From contig NZ_JAUZVZ010000012.1 of the NCBI RefSeq assembly GCF_030717845.1, forward strand, positions 56,455 to 120,454: DNA of 64,000 nt. Direction: 5' to 3'. The notes beneath the pieces were generated by a model. It made no database searches, had not been told where the DNA came from, and worked only from the letters and a program-made list of their open reading frames with translations. The number at the start of each line of letters is the position of its first letter. The stretch's first letter is position 1. Positions 1 through 8,212 of this stretch are shown in pieces. This stretch comes from Alkalimonas collagenimarina (GTDB lineage: Bacteria > Pseudomonadota > Gammaproteobacteria > Enterobacterales > Alteromonadaceae). The position numbers and the translations under genes were made by a program.

Positions 1-348
1 AATTATGTTACCGACATCAAATACAATATGTTTGGTCCGGTGCATCCGTGGGATCGCAGTGGCAATAATACTGGTGAAAACCTGCGTCAGGCCATGGCAC
101 AAAACCCCTACCTCAATGTATTGTTCCAAGCTGGTTATTACGATGGCGCGACCAATTACTTTGATGCTAAGTACAGCATGTGGCAAATGGACCCGAGCGG
201 AAAGATGCGTGATCGCTTAAGCTTCGCCGGCTATCGCAGTGGTCATATGATGTACCTGCGCTACGAAGATTTGAAAAAATCGAATGACGATTTACGTGAG
301 TTTATTCGCGCTTCCTTACCTGCTGAAGGCCAGGCCGCAAAATACTAA
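1..348 (+). CDS. Serine carboxypeptidase-like (S10 family) C-terminus, partial
   Basis: The reading frame is open from base 1 and ends with TAA at 346-348, so only the last 115 residues of a larger protein are present. The segment resembles the C-terminal end of bacterial S10 peptidases: GYYDGATNYFDAKY carries an Asp at the place of the catalytic aspartate, and YRSGHMMYLR carries a His in the usual GH context near the end. S10 enzymes are alpha/beta-hydrolase-fold serine carboxypeptidases, exported in relatives. The catalytic Ser and any signal peptide would lie upstream of the window. A 13-bp hairpin follows the stop. Family assignment is moderately sure; substrate unknown. Confidence 0.65.
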   Translation, partial: NYVTDIKYNMFGPVHPWDRSGNNTGENLRQAMAQNPYLNVLFQAGYYDGATNYFDAKYSMWQMDPSGKMRDRLSFAGYRSGHMMYLRYEDLKKSNDDLREFIRASLPAEGQAAKY

Positions 349-363
349 TCATCAATGGCTACC

Positions 364-396
364 AAGGAAGAGCAAGTGAGGCTTGCTCTTCCTTCT
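364..396. terminator. Bidirectional intrinsic terminator
   Basis: Perfect 13-bp inverted repeat: arm 364-376 (AAGGAAGAGCAAG), loop 377-381, arm 382-394. It lies between the convergent S10 peptidase and yqaA genes, so it probably serves both strands. The T-run is short. Confidence 0.75.
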
Positions 397-828
397 TTAA
401 CCACTGAAAACAGCAGCACCAATTCCCAGCAAGACCGCATAGCGTAACCCTTTGCCAAGCGCTACCAATAAGAAAAATAACCCAAAACGAACCCGCAATA
501 CCCCAGCGATTAACGTCAGTGGATCGCCGACAATAGGTAGCCAGCTCAGCAGTAAACTCCAGCTGCCATAGCGCTGAAAGCGCTCACTTCCTTTAGCCAT
601 TTGCTTGCTGGTAAAAGGAAACCAGCGCTGGTGTTGAAAACGGTTGAGTTCCCGGCCTAGCCACCAATTGACACAAGAACCTAGTGTATTGCCCGAAGTA
701 GCCGCCAGCCAGAGCCATAACCATGCATAACCTTGATGCTGCAAGGCCAGCAACAGCATCTCAGAGGAGCCAGGTAACAAGGTGGCCGCAGTGAAAGCGC
801 TGATAAACAGCGACAGATAAGCCAGCAT
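397..828 (-). CDS. yqaA: YqaA family membrane protein (SNARE-associated/DedA-like)
   Basis: 143 residues, the usual length of YqaA, a small DedA/VTT-superfamily inner-membrane protein. Visible features are hydrophobic segments at about 5-30, 35-55, 88-112 and 115-140, and the family motif with GDP at 101-103 followed by GVLRVRF (109-115). DedA-superfamily proteins are linked to lipid scrambling or transport and envelope homeostasis; the role of the short YqaA branch is not settled. It starts 18 bases after the mepM stop on the same strand, so the two are probably co-transcribed. Confidence 0.85.
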   Translation of the reverse strand: MLAYLSLFISAFTAATLLPGSSEMLLLALQHQGYAWLWLWLAATSGNTLGSCVNWWLGRELNRFQHQRWFPFTSKQMAKGSERFQRYGSWSLLLSWLPIVGDPLTLIAGVLRVRFGLFFLLVALGKGLRYAVLLGIGAAVFSG

Positions 829-846
829 CAGTGAGGGTTCGCTGCT

Positions 847-2187
847 TTAATGCCGCTGCGCTAACAAGGTTTCTTCATCCATTTGCTTGATCATAAAGGC
901 AACCCTTTCGAAAAAGGCGTCACGGCCTTCATCGGGTATCGGCTGCGCCAGCGGAATATTGGCCGTCATTGGATTAACCGGACGGTTGTTGACATGCAGT
1001 TCGTAGTGCAGATGAGGCCCGGTGACGCGGCCGGTTGCTCCAGAGAGCGCAATGCGTTGACCACGTTCAACTCGCTGACCATTTCGAACCAACGACCGAT
1101 CGAGGTGTAAATAACGTGTCTTGTAATTACCATGGTGCTGAATTTCAACGTAACGTCCGGCAAACGGATGGTTTTCCACTCGCACCACCCTGCCATCTGC
1201 CGCTGCTAGTACTGGTGTGCCCGTAGGTGTCGCGAAGTCGGTGCCATTGTGGGGCGACACCCGACGAGTCACAGGATGCCGACGCTGCGGATTAAAAGCA
1301 GAGCTGATGCGAAATTCACGTTGCAATGGAATACGCATAAAAGCCCGCTGCAAGCTATTACCCTCAGCATCGAAATACTGACCATTATCGTGTAAAAAGG
1401 CAGTTAGCTGCTGACGACGGTTAAAAATCCGGATGCCTTCTATCCGGCTTTGCCCTGTGGCGTCATCGCCAACATAGTTATCGCTTCGTACGACCTGAAA
1501 ACGTGCGCCAGCCTGAATATCGCGTGAAAAGTTAACCCGGTCACGAAATAATTGATGCACTGTGGCAATCTCAGCATCGTTTAATCCGGCATTTTTCGCC
1601 GAAACGTAAAAACTGCCATGAATTTCACCGACCAGAGTTTCACTGTGCCATTCACCTGGATTCAGTAACTCCTGATAACTGAACTCGCCATCGTCTTCAC
1701 GTTGATACAGCACCCGGTTGCCCGCATGCACAAAAAGCTCCATCGAGAGCAGTTGATCATTGTCATCCAGCTGAAAGGTCAACGTATGGCCGGGACGTAA
1801 CACATCTAATGCCAATAACGATTGGTCGGCAGCCATCACCTGATGCATTTGCTGCTGACTGAAGCCTTGCTTAGAAAAGATACGACTTAAGCTATCCCCA
1901 GACTCAATGGCATAGTGACGTCTGCGGTCATCCAGCGGTTGCGGTTCCACCTCTGGCGCCATCGTGCTCTGAAGCTGCTGTACCTGATGTTTTACTTTTT
2001 CTTCCATCTGCCAATAGTGCCAGCCTTCTTTCAACAACGTCGGCATCACACCCGTTGATGCTGGCACTGAAGTTTTAGGCGGGCTTGGCCATAGAATAAT
2101 AGCAGCAGACAACGCTACAAGCGACATCAGGACTCGTCGGTGAACTGGAGGAAGGTTTATAGCAATCTGAGACAAGGATCTTGGCAT
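847..2187 (-). CDS. mepM: Murein DD-endopeptidase, M23 family (MepM-like)
   Basis: 446 residues, close to MepM/YebA. Order: N-terminal membrane anchor (about 18-37), an OapA/LysM-like region (about 88-150, GDSLSRIF...) and a C-terminal M23 LytM domain. Zinc ligands expected for the family are visible as HNGTD (H313, D317) and HLHYE (H392, H394), with a further His in YLHL (H361). These enzymes cut meso-DAP-D-Ala crosslinks in peptidoglycan and open the sacculus for growth. ATG at 2185-2187; the upstream ribosome site is weak. It is followed closely by yqaA. Family is certain, the exact orthologue less so. Confidence 0.88.
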   Translation of the reverse strand: MPRSLSQIAINLPPVHRRVLMSLVALSAAIILWPSPPKTSVPASTGVMPTLLKEGWHYWQMEEKVKHQVQQLQSTMAPEVEPQPLDDRRRHYAIESGDSLSRIFSKQGFSQQQMHQVMAADQSLLALDVLRPGHTLTFQLDDNDQLLSMELFVHAGNRVLYQREDDGEFSYQELLNPGEWHSETLVGEIHGSFYVSAKNAGLNDAEIATVHQLFRDRVNFSRDIQAGARFQVVRSDNYVGDDATGQSRIEGIRIFNRRQQLTAFLHDNGQYFDAEGNSLQRAFMRIPLQREFRISSAFNPQRRHPVTRRVSPHNGTDFATPTGTPVLAAADGRVVRVENHPFAGRYVEIQHHGNYKTRYLHLDRSLVRNGQRVERGQRIALSGATGRVTGPHLHYELHVNNRPVNPMTANIPLAQPIPDEGRDAFFERVAFMIKQMDEETLLAQRH

Positions 2188-2380
2188 TCGTTAGCGCTTC
2201 ATGGTTATTTGATAGTACTATGTTTTCGATACTAACATAAAAATAATAGGCTTCGCTTCGATGCCTCTGTAAAAAAATAGTTCCTAACCTCAGGAAACAA
2301 AAAACCCAGCGATTGACAGATTAGTTGTCCAATGCAGGCTAGCCTTAAATAACTAGCATCAATTCATTAGGGAGAAAAGC

Positions 2381-3760
2381 ATGACGACTCGAACCGAACG
2401 TGACAGCATGGGCGAACTGCAAGTACCAACCGACGCCTTGTATCAAGCACAGACGCAACGAGCGGTGCAAAACTTTCAATTAAGCGGTTTAGCAATGCCA
2501 ACTCGCTTTATTCAGGCGGTACTGGCCATCAAAGCAGCCGCTGCAGCTGCAAATCAACAGCTAGGGCTGCTGCCTGCTCATAAAGCAGAAGCCATTATTG
2601 CTGCGGCACAACAACAACGGCAACAGACCGATATGCGGCAGTACCCGGTCGATGTATTTCAAACGGGTTCGGGTACCAGCAGCAATATGAATGTCAATGA
2701 AGTGCTGGCGACCTTGGCCAGCCAACAGTTAAATGAGGCCGTAAGTCCGAATGATGATATTAATTTAGGCCAAAGCAGCAACGATGTGATCCCAACCGCC
2801 ATTCAGCTGAGCAGTGTGCTGGCGCTGGAGCAGCAATTATTGCCAGCATTGGATCATCTGATCAATAGCTTACAACAAAAAACGCAACAGATAGGTCAGA
2901 TGGTAAAAACCGGCCGAACGCATCTGATGGATGCCATGCCCGTCACCTTTGGTCAGGTACTTTCAGGTTGGCAAGCTCAGCTGCAACATAGCCAGCAGCA
3001 ACTATTGCAACTGCAAGATAGCTTACGACAACTTCCACAAGGGGGCACTGCCGTGGGTACCGGTATCAATGCTCACCCAGCTTTCGCCAGTAGCTTTTGC
3101 CAGCAACTAAGTCATGATACCGGCATCACCTTCACCCCTGCCACAAATTTTTTCTTTGGCATCAGCAGCCAGGATCTTAGTGTCAGTTTGTCAGGTCAAC
3201 TAAAAACTCTGGCAGTATCGCTGATGAAAATCAGCAATGATTTGCGCTGGATGAATTCCGGGCCTTTAGCCGGTTTAGCCGATATAGAATTACCCGCTTT
3301 GCAACCGGGCTCTTCCATTATGCCGGGTAAGGTCAACCCAGTGATGCCGGAAGCGGTTGCCATGCTGTGTGCTCAGGTCATTGGCAATGACAGTACTATC
3401 ACCATTGCAGGCCAATCCGGTAATTTTGAACTGAATGTTATGCTACCTGTTATCGCACACAATTTGCTGCAAAGCATCGAGCTGCTGGCCAATGGTTGTA
3501 CCGCCTTAGCCGATAAAGCCATTGCTGGATTTACGGTCAATGAAGCACACATTCAGCAAGCTTTGCACCGAAACCCGATGTTGGTCACTGCATTAAACCC
3601 AGTGATTGGCTACATGAAAGCCGCTGATATTGCCAAAAAATCCTATCAGCAGCAACGGCCTGTGCTGGAGGTCGCGCTGGAAGAAACCGAGCTAAGCCGT
3701 GAAGAGCTGGAATCGCTGCTTGATCCGGCCCGACTTTGTCGGGGTGGTTTGGTGGAATAA
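2381..3760 (+). CDS. fumC: Class II fumarate hydratase
   Basis: 459 residues, the standard size for the iron-independent, homotetrameric fumarase that interconverts fumarate and L-malate in the TCA cycle. The fumarase/aspartase signature GSSIMPGKVNPVMPE spans residues 310-324, and the SSN loop region (GSGTSSNMNVNEV) and TGRTHLMDA are also present. A clean ribosome site (AGGGAGA) sits just before the ATG. An exact TTGACA hexamer is at 2313-2318, but no good -10 follows at 17 bases, so no promoter is claimed. FumC forms are often used under oxidative or iron-poor conditions; nothing here shows that directly. Confidence 0.97.
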   Translation: MTTRTERDSMGELQVPTDALYQAQTQRAVQNFQLSGLAMPTRFIQAVLAIKAAAAAANQQLGLLPAHKAEAIIAAAQQQRQQTDMRQYPVDVFQTGSGTSSNMNVNEVLATLASQQLNEAVSPNDDINLGQSSNDVIPTAIQLSSVLALEQQLLPALDHLINSLQQKTQQIGQMVKTGRTHLMDAMPVTFGQVLSGWQAQLQHSQQQLLQLQDSLRQLPQGGTAVGTGINAHPAFASSFCQQLSHDTGITFTPATNFFFGISSQDLSVSLSGQLKTLAVSLMKISNDLRWMNSGPLAGLADIELPALQPGSSIMPGKVNPVMPEAVAMLCAQVIGNDSTITIAGQSGNFELNVMLPVIAHNLLQSIELLANGCTALADKAIAGFTVNEAHIQQALHRNPMLVTALNPVIGYMKAADIAKKSYQQQRPVLEVALEETELSREELESLLDPARLCRGGLVE

Positions 3761-3846
3761 TTCAAACAGCCTACCCTGCATTAGCTGCCGCTATCAGTTT
3801 GTCATATACTGCTGGCCTCTATATACGATCATGATCGGAGAACGCT

Positions 3847-5052
3847 ATGTTTTATCGTCTTATCAACATTGTAGTTCCGCTGCTTATTGCTCTGCCTTTA
3901 TGTGGTCAATCATTGTTAGCGAACGAGCCCACTGTTGAAGAACAACGACTGGAACAAGCATGGCAAGCCATGCCTAGAGTACTTAGCCGTTTTGAGCCAC
4001 TGGTGAATGATTTCAGGATCAGCTTACAGCATGTCACCACAGAGCAACAATTGCTCCCCAAGCTCCAGCAGCATGGAGAAGCTTTGTGGCACAAGGCCAC
4101 TTTGGATGCCAAACAACACAACCATCATGATGATCGGTCTTTGTACTGGGCGCGGCTCATGATGACAAAGGCACTTCGGGACTGGTGTACCGGGCAGCAC
4201 TGCGATGATCTGTCTGCTTTGGAGCAGCAACTGGAGCTCAGTAGCCGTGGTCAGCTCAATCTGACTTTTTCAGAGCAAAGCGATATCCGTATTCTACTGA
4301 CTGGCTTTGACCCTTTTTTGCTCGATCGCAATCTGGACCAATCCAACCCATCAGGCGTCACCGCGCTCATGCTAAACGGCTGGGTCTTTCAGTATCAGGG
4401 CAAGCAAGTGGAAGTTCAAAGTGCCATGATCCCGGTGCGTTTTGCTGACTTTGATCAAGGCATGATTGAGCAGCTGCTCACTCCTTTGCTGCAACAAAAC
4501 CGTATTGATATGCTACTGACCGTCAGCATGGGGAGAGAACACTTCGATTTAGAGCACTTCCCCGGTCGCCGCCGCAGCGCTGAAGCACCGGATAACCTGA
4601 ACGTCTACACGGGTGGCAGCGGCACTAATCCGGTACTGCCGCGGTTGCATGGTGAGCCACTGCAAGGGCCGGAGTTTGTAGTATACAGCCTGCCTTACTC
4701 TGCCATGATGCAGGCCGAAGGCCGCTTTCAGATCAATGACAACCGCAACATCACCACACTGGAACGCGGTGAGTTTGCAGCGCAGTCATTGGCAGAATTG
4801 ACTGAGCAAACCGCAGTGCAAGGCGGTGGCGGCGGTTACTTATCCAATGAAATTTCGTATCGCAGTATTTTACTGCGAGATAGCTATGCTCCAGAGCTGC
4901 CGGTCGGCCATATTCATACCCCACGTATTGCAGCATTTGAGCCAGAAACCACCGCTGCTATCGTGCAACAAATTCAACAGATGATCCGCTTAGCCATCGC
5001 CAGTAAAGCCAAAGATGCTACCACTATAAGCGACGACGAACAGCTGTTATAG
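3847..5052 (+). CDS. Pyroglutamyl-peptidase-I-like (C15-fold) exported protein with Ser in place of the catalytic Cys
   Basis: 401 residues, about twice a normal C15 enzyme, with a signal peptide (residues 1 to about 25) and a 130-residue N-terminal extension. The C15 landmarks are in order: GFDPF (153-157) with NPSG after it, a Glu in DLEHFPGR (E236) at the place of the catalytic Glu, GGYLSNEISYR (329-339), and GHIHTP with H357 at the place of the catalytic His. In C15 enzymes the third motif reads G-x-x-x-C-N; here that position is Ser333 (codon TCC, 4843-4845). The protein may be a serine variant or an inactive relative. It lies between fumC and an amidohydrolase on the same strand, 62 bases upstream of the latter. 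Confidence 0.7.
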   Translation: MFYRLINIVVPLLIALPLCGQSLLANEPTVEEQRLEQAWQAMPRVLSRFEPLVNDFRISLQHVTTEQQLLPKLQQHGEALWHKATLDAKQHNHHDDRSLYWARLMMTKALRDWCTGQHCDDLSALEQQLELSSRGQLNLTFSEQSDIRILLTGFDPFLLDRNLDQSNPSGVTALMLNGWVFQYQGKQVEVQSAMIPVRFADFDQGMIEQLLTPLLQQNRIDMLLTVSMGREHFDLEHFPGRRRSAEAPDNLNVYTGGSGTNPVLPRLHGEPLQGPEFVVYSLPYSAMMQAEGRFQINDNRNITTLERGEFAAQSLAELTEQTAVQGGGGGYLSNEISYRSILLRDSYAPELPVGHIHTPRIAAFEPETTAAIVQQIQQMIRLAIASKAKDATTISDDEQLL

Positions 5053-5114
5053 TTTGCTGGTAAATGTGGAAAAAATAAAAACAAAAACGACAATAACAAC
5101 CTCAGGAACCTATC

Positions 5115-6764
5115 ATGCGATCTTTATCTATTATCACTGCTGCGCTGCTGATTAGCGCTAGCGCTCTCGCCCAGCAAGTCGGCTGGAACAACATTCATGG
5201 CTATGGCTTTGACTCACAAGGCCAGCTGGTTCAGTTTCAACAGTTGCTGGTGGATACAGAGACAGGCAAAGTGCTGGCTCGTGGCAATGCCATCCAAAGC
5301 GATTATCCCGATGCCAACTGGCAGGATGGCCAGGGAAAAACCATTATACCCGGCTTGATCGATGGCCACGGACATATCCTTGGCCTTGGCCAAAACCTGA
5401 TGCGGGTTGAGCTACGTGGCAGCCAAAGTGAGCAAGAGGCGGTCGAGCGTGTAGCTGAGTTTGCAGCCAAACACCCAGAGCAACAATGGATACAGGGGCG
5501 TGGCTGGAATCAGGTATTATGGGACAACAACGAATTCCCAAGCACAGCCTTACTGGATGAAGTGGTGTCTGATCGGCCGGTGTGGTTAAGCCGCATTGAT
5601 GGCCACGCTGGCTGGGCCAACAGCAAAGCGCTCGAGCTGGCAGGCATAACCAAAGACTCGCTGGACCCACCGGGCGGCCGTATTCTGCGCGATGAGCAGG
5701 GCAACCCTACCGGCGTCTTACTCAATAATGCACGTCAATATATCAGTGCCATACTGCCCGAGCCGAATGAAGCAGAAACGATTCAGGCATTAGAAGCCGC
5801 ATTTACCGAACTGCTCTCACTCGGCATTACCAGTGTACATGATGCCGGTATTGATAGTGAGCTGGCCCGGTTGTATCAGCGCCTCCGTGCCGAAAACGCC
5901 ATACCACTGCGTATTTATGCCATGCTATCTGCCCGCAACCCGGATCTGCAGAGCTGGCTGGATCAAGGCATTATTGACGATGAACACGACTTACTGCTAA
6001 TCCGGGCGGTCAAACTCTATGGCGACGGTGCACTTGGCAGCCGGGGCGCCGCCTTGTTGTCTGATTACAGCGACCAGCCTGAGCATCGTGGCTTGCTGGT
6101 GACAGAGCCAGATCGATTGACTGCACAAATGCAGGCCACCATCGAGGCTGGTTTTCAGGCCAATGTGCATGCCATTGGTGACAGAGCCAACCGCATGGTC
6201 TTGGATCGATTTGAGCAACTTGCTAGCCCGGAACAATTGCAGCAAGGCCGTCACCGCATGGAGCATGCACAAATTGTCTCTCCAGACGATATTCCTCGCT
6301 TTAAAGCCTTGCATGTAGTGCCATCGATGCAAGCCGTCCATGCTACCTCCGATAAGAATATGGCTGGCGATAGGCTGGGTATGGCGCGGCTGCGGGGCGC
6401 TTATGCCTGGCGGACCTTTGTTGATCAAGGCAGTCCTATTGTAGGTGGCTCAGATTTTCCAGTCGAGTTGGCGAACCCCTTTCATGGCTTGCATGCCTCT
6501 GTGACCCGGCAAGATCAACAAAACCAACCGGTTGGTGGTTGGCTACCAGAGCAGCGCCTGAGCTTAACAGAAGCGTTACGTAGCTTTACCCGCGATGCCG
6601 CTTACGGTGCCTTTCAGGAAGAGCGTTTAGGATCATTAGCACCGGGGATGTGGGCCGACTTTATTGTGCTGGAGCAGAATCCTTTTGCCATCGAGGCTGA
6701 ACAGTTGTGGCAACTTGAAGTGCTGCAAACCTGGTTGGCCGGTCAGCAAGTATTTAGCCGATAG
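5115..6764 (+). CDS. Exported amidohydrolase family 3 protein (YtcJ-like)
   Basis: 549 residues with a cleavable signal peptide (MRSLSIITAALLISASALA). Metal-site motifs of the amidohydrolase superfamily are visible: DGHGHILGLG (H85, H87), VKLYGDGALGSRGA, VHAIGDRANR, MEHAQIV and GSDFPVE. The family hydrolyses C-N bonds in varied cyclic or N-acyl compounds; the substrate cannot be read from sequence. A strong terminator follows the stop, so the unit probably ends here. Confidence 0.88.
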   Translation: MRSLSIITAALLISASALAQQVGWNNIHGYGFDSQGQLVQFQQLLVDTETGKVLARGNAIQSDYPDANWQDGQGKTIIPGLIDGHGHILGLGQNLMRVELRGSQSEQEAVERVAEFAAKHPEQQWIQGRGWNQVLWDNNEFPSTALLDEVVSDRPVWLSRIDGHAGWANSKALELAGITKDSLDPPGGRILRDEQGNPTGVLLNNARQYISAILPEPNEAETIQALEAAFTELLSLGITSVHDAGIDSELARLYQRLRAENAIPLRIYAMLSARNPDLQSWLDQGIIDDEHDLLLIRAVKLYGDGALGSRGAALLSDYSDQPEHRGLLVTEPDRLTAQMQATIEAGFQANVHAIGDRANRMVLDRFEQLASPEQLQQGRHRMEHAQIVSPDDIPRFKALHVVPSMQAVHATSDKNMAGDRLGMARLRGAYAWRTFVDQGSPIVGGSDFPVELANPFHGLHASVTRQDQQNQPVGGWLPEQRLSLTEALRSFTRDAAYGAFQEERLGSLAPGMWADFIVLEQNPFAIEAEQLWQLEVLQTWLAGQQVFSR

Positions 6765-6772
6765 CTGTTACA

Positions 6773-6809
6773 AAAACACCCCGACGCTGCAGGCGTCGGG
6801 GTGTTTTTT
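6773..6809 (+). terminator. Intrinsic terminator after the amidohydrolase gene
   Basis: Inverted repeat with arms at about 6773-6787 and 6793-6807 (core CACCCCGACGC/GCGTCGGGGTG), loop TGCAG, ending in a T-run. The A-run on the other side could also let it serve the convergent hpf gene. Confidence 0.9.
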
Positions 6810-6843
6810 GATAAGCAGTCGTGTTGTTATGAAGAAACCAAGC

Positions 6844-7236
6844 TTACTCCTGAGCAGCTTCAGCTGACTCAGCAGCCACCTGCTCTGGCGATGCAAAAAC
6901 CGGGCTGGCCGAACGGGTTTGTTTGTCGCGTAATTTCCCTATGACCGAGCTTAACTTACGTTGTAATTTATCGGCAGCACCAGTCACAGCCGGCCCTACA
7001 TCAGCGGCGTGTTCTGAAACCGTTACCGGATCTAACCCTTCGAATCTGGCTTCCAGCAGACAACGCTTGTCATTGCCATCGTGCTTGCTGTGGCTATTTT
7101 CATCACTTAAATGCACTTCAATTCGGGTAATATGGTCGGCAAAACGATGTAACTTATTTTTAAGCGTATCACTGACAAACTCTGCCAAGCGCTCGTCAGC
7201 CTGAATATTACGATCACTATTTACTTGAATTTGCAT
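6844..7236 (-). CDS. HPF/RaiA family ribosome-associated factor
   Basis: 130 residues from the ATG at 7234-7236, chosen because AGGAG lies just upstream; the longer open frame to 7350 has no such site. The N-terminal part (MQIQVNSDRNIQ, then DTLKNKLHRFADHITRIEVHL) matches the beta-alpha fold of sigma-54 modulation/ribosome hibernation proteins, and the C-terminal 35 residues are a charged, probably disordered tail. Such proteins bind the decoding centre of the 30S subunit and silence ribosomes in stationary phase or stress. It converges on the amidohydrolase terminator. Short versus long HPF type cannot be decided beyond the lack of the C-terminal dimerisation domain. Confidence 0.85.
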   Translation of the reverse strand: MQIQVNSDRNIQADERLAEFVSDTLKNKLHRFADHITRIEVHLSDENSHSKHDGNDKRCLLEARFEGLDPVTVSEHAADVGPAVTGAADKLQRKLSSVIGKLRDKQTRSASPVFASPEQVAAESAEAAQE

Positions 7237-7443
7237 AGAGTACTCCTGTTGTTCGCACTGTAGTGCTTTAATCTGTCTTAGTTGACCGTGCTTAGAGAGA
7301 AAGGTTTCCGTCCATATCAAAGATCTGGAGACGAACCTCGTCACAGTCAAGGGCCTATCTCATAATTTATCGCCGATAAAATCAGACAGCACGGCAAAGT
7401 CTGGTTAAAATACCCCTATGAATACTCAACCACAGCCAGTCGC

Positions 7444-8208
7444 ATGATCAGTAGCAAATGGGCCAAGCGTATTAAATCACTTCAGCTGAAAAAACACCGT
7501 AAGAACGAACGGCAGTTTTTTGTCGAAGGCGAAAAGTCGGTGCTGGAGGTGCTTGCCTCAGGCTGGCACATCACTGCCTTGTTTGCCACCGACCGCTTTA
7601 TGCAGCAGCATCAGGCTGCCATTCAAGCCAGCCAGCAACAGGCTATGCTCGTTCAGTCATGCAGCAGTGATGAGCTGACCAAAGTCGGTACCTTTAACAG
7701 CAATGATGCAGCTTTGGCCATCGTCGAAATGCCACAGTGGCCCCCCTTCAGTGTCCGCGAGGGGGAATGGACCCTGGTGCTGGATAACATCAACGATCCG
7801 GGAAATCTGGGCACTATTATCCGCGTCGCCGACTGGTATGGTATCCAACATATTCTGTGCTCACCCGATACCGCCGATTGTTTCAACCCAAAAGTGATTG
7901 CAGCAGCAAAAGGCTCATTCTTGCGGGTCCAGTTGCATTATCTGGCGCTGCCAGAGCTGTTAGCCAGTAGCACCATGCCAATTTATGGCGCTTATCTGGG
8001 TGGCGACAATGTCCACCAACTGCCATTTACTCAAGCGGGTGGCTATATCGTGCTTGGCAATGAGGCCAATGGCATTGGTGATAGTGTTGGCCAGTTCATT
8101 AGCCGTAAAATCACCATTCCCGCCTTTGGCGGTGCCGAGTCGCTGAATGTCGGCATTGCTGCAGCCGTGATCTGCGACAACCTAAAGCGACTGTCTGCTA
8201 CGCAATAG
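7444..8208 (+). CDS. SpoU/TrmH family RNA 2'-O-methyltransferase
   Basis: 254 residues: an N-terminal substrate-binding part (RNERQFFVEGEKSV, as in RlmB-type proteins) and a C-terminal SPOUT domain with the three motifs LDNINDPGNLGTIIR, VLGNEANGI and SLNVGIAAAVI that form the knotted SAM site. Members methylate ribose in rRNA or tRNA; the target nucleotide is not evident. A nine-codon frame (ATG at 7418, TGA at 7443-7447 overlapping this ATG as ATGA) could couple translation, but it lacks a clear ribosome site. The 3' end faces the chemoreceptor gene with a gap of four bases. Confidence 0.88.
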   Translation: MISSKWAKRIKSLQLKKHRKNERQFFVEGEKSVLEVLASGWHITALFATDRFMQQHQAAIQASQQQAMLVQSCSSDELTKVGTFNSNDAALAIVEMPQWPPFSVREGEWTLVLDNINDPGNLGTIIRVADWYGIQHILCSPDTADCFNPKVIAAAKGSFLRVQLHYLALPELLASSTMPIYGAYLGGDNVHQLPFTQAGGYIVLGNEANGIGDSVGQFISRKITIPAFGGAESLNVGIAAAVICDNLKRLSATQ

Positions 8209-8212
8209 ACGC

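Noticed and set aside
2313..2341. fumC promoter from the exact TTGACA
   Set aside because: No acceptable -10 element at 16-18 bases; left as an observation in the fumC entry.
7418..7447. Nine-codon leader peptide before the SpoU methylase
   Set aside because: Overlaps the start as ATGA but has no ribosome site or regulatory codon run; probably chance.
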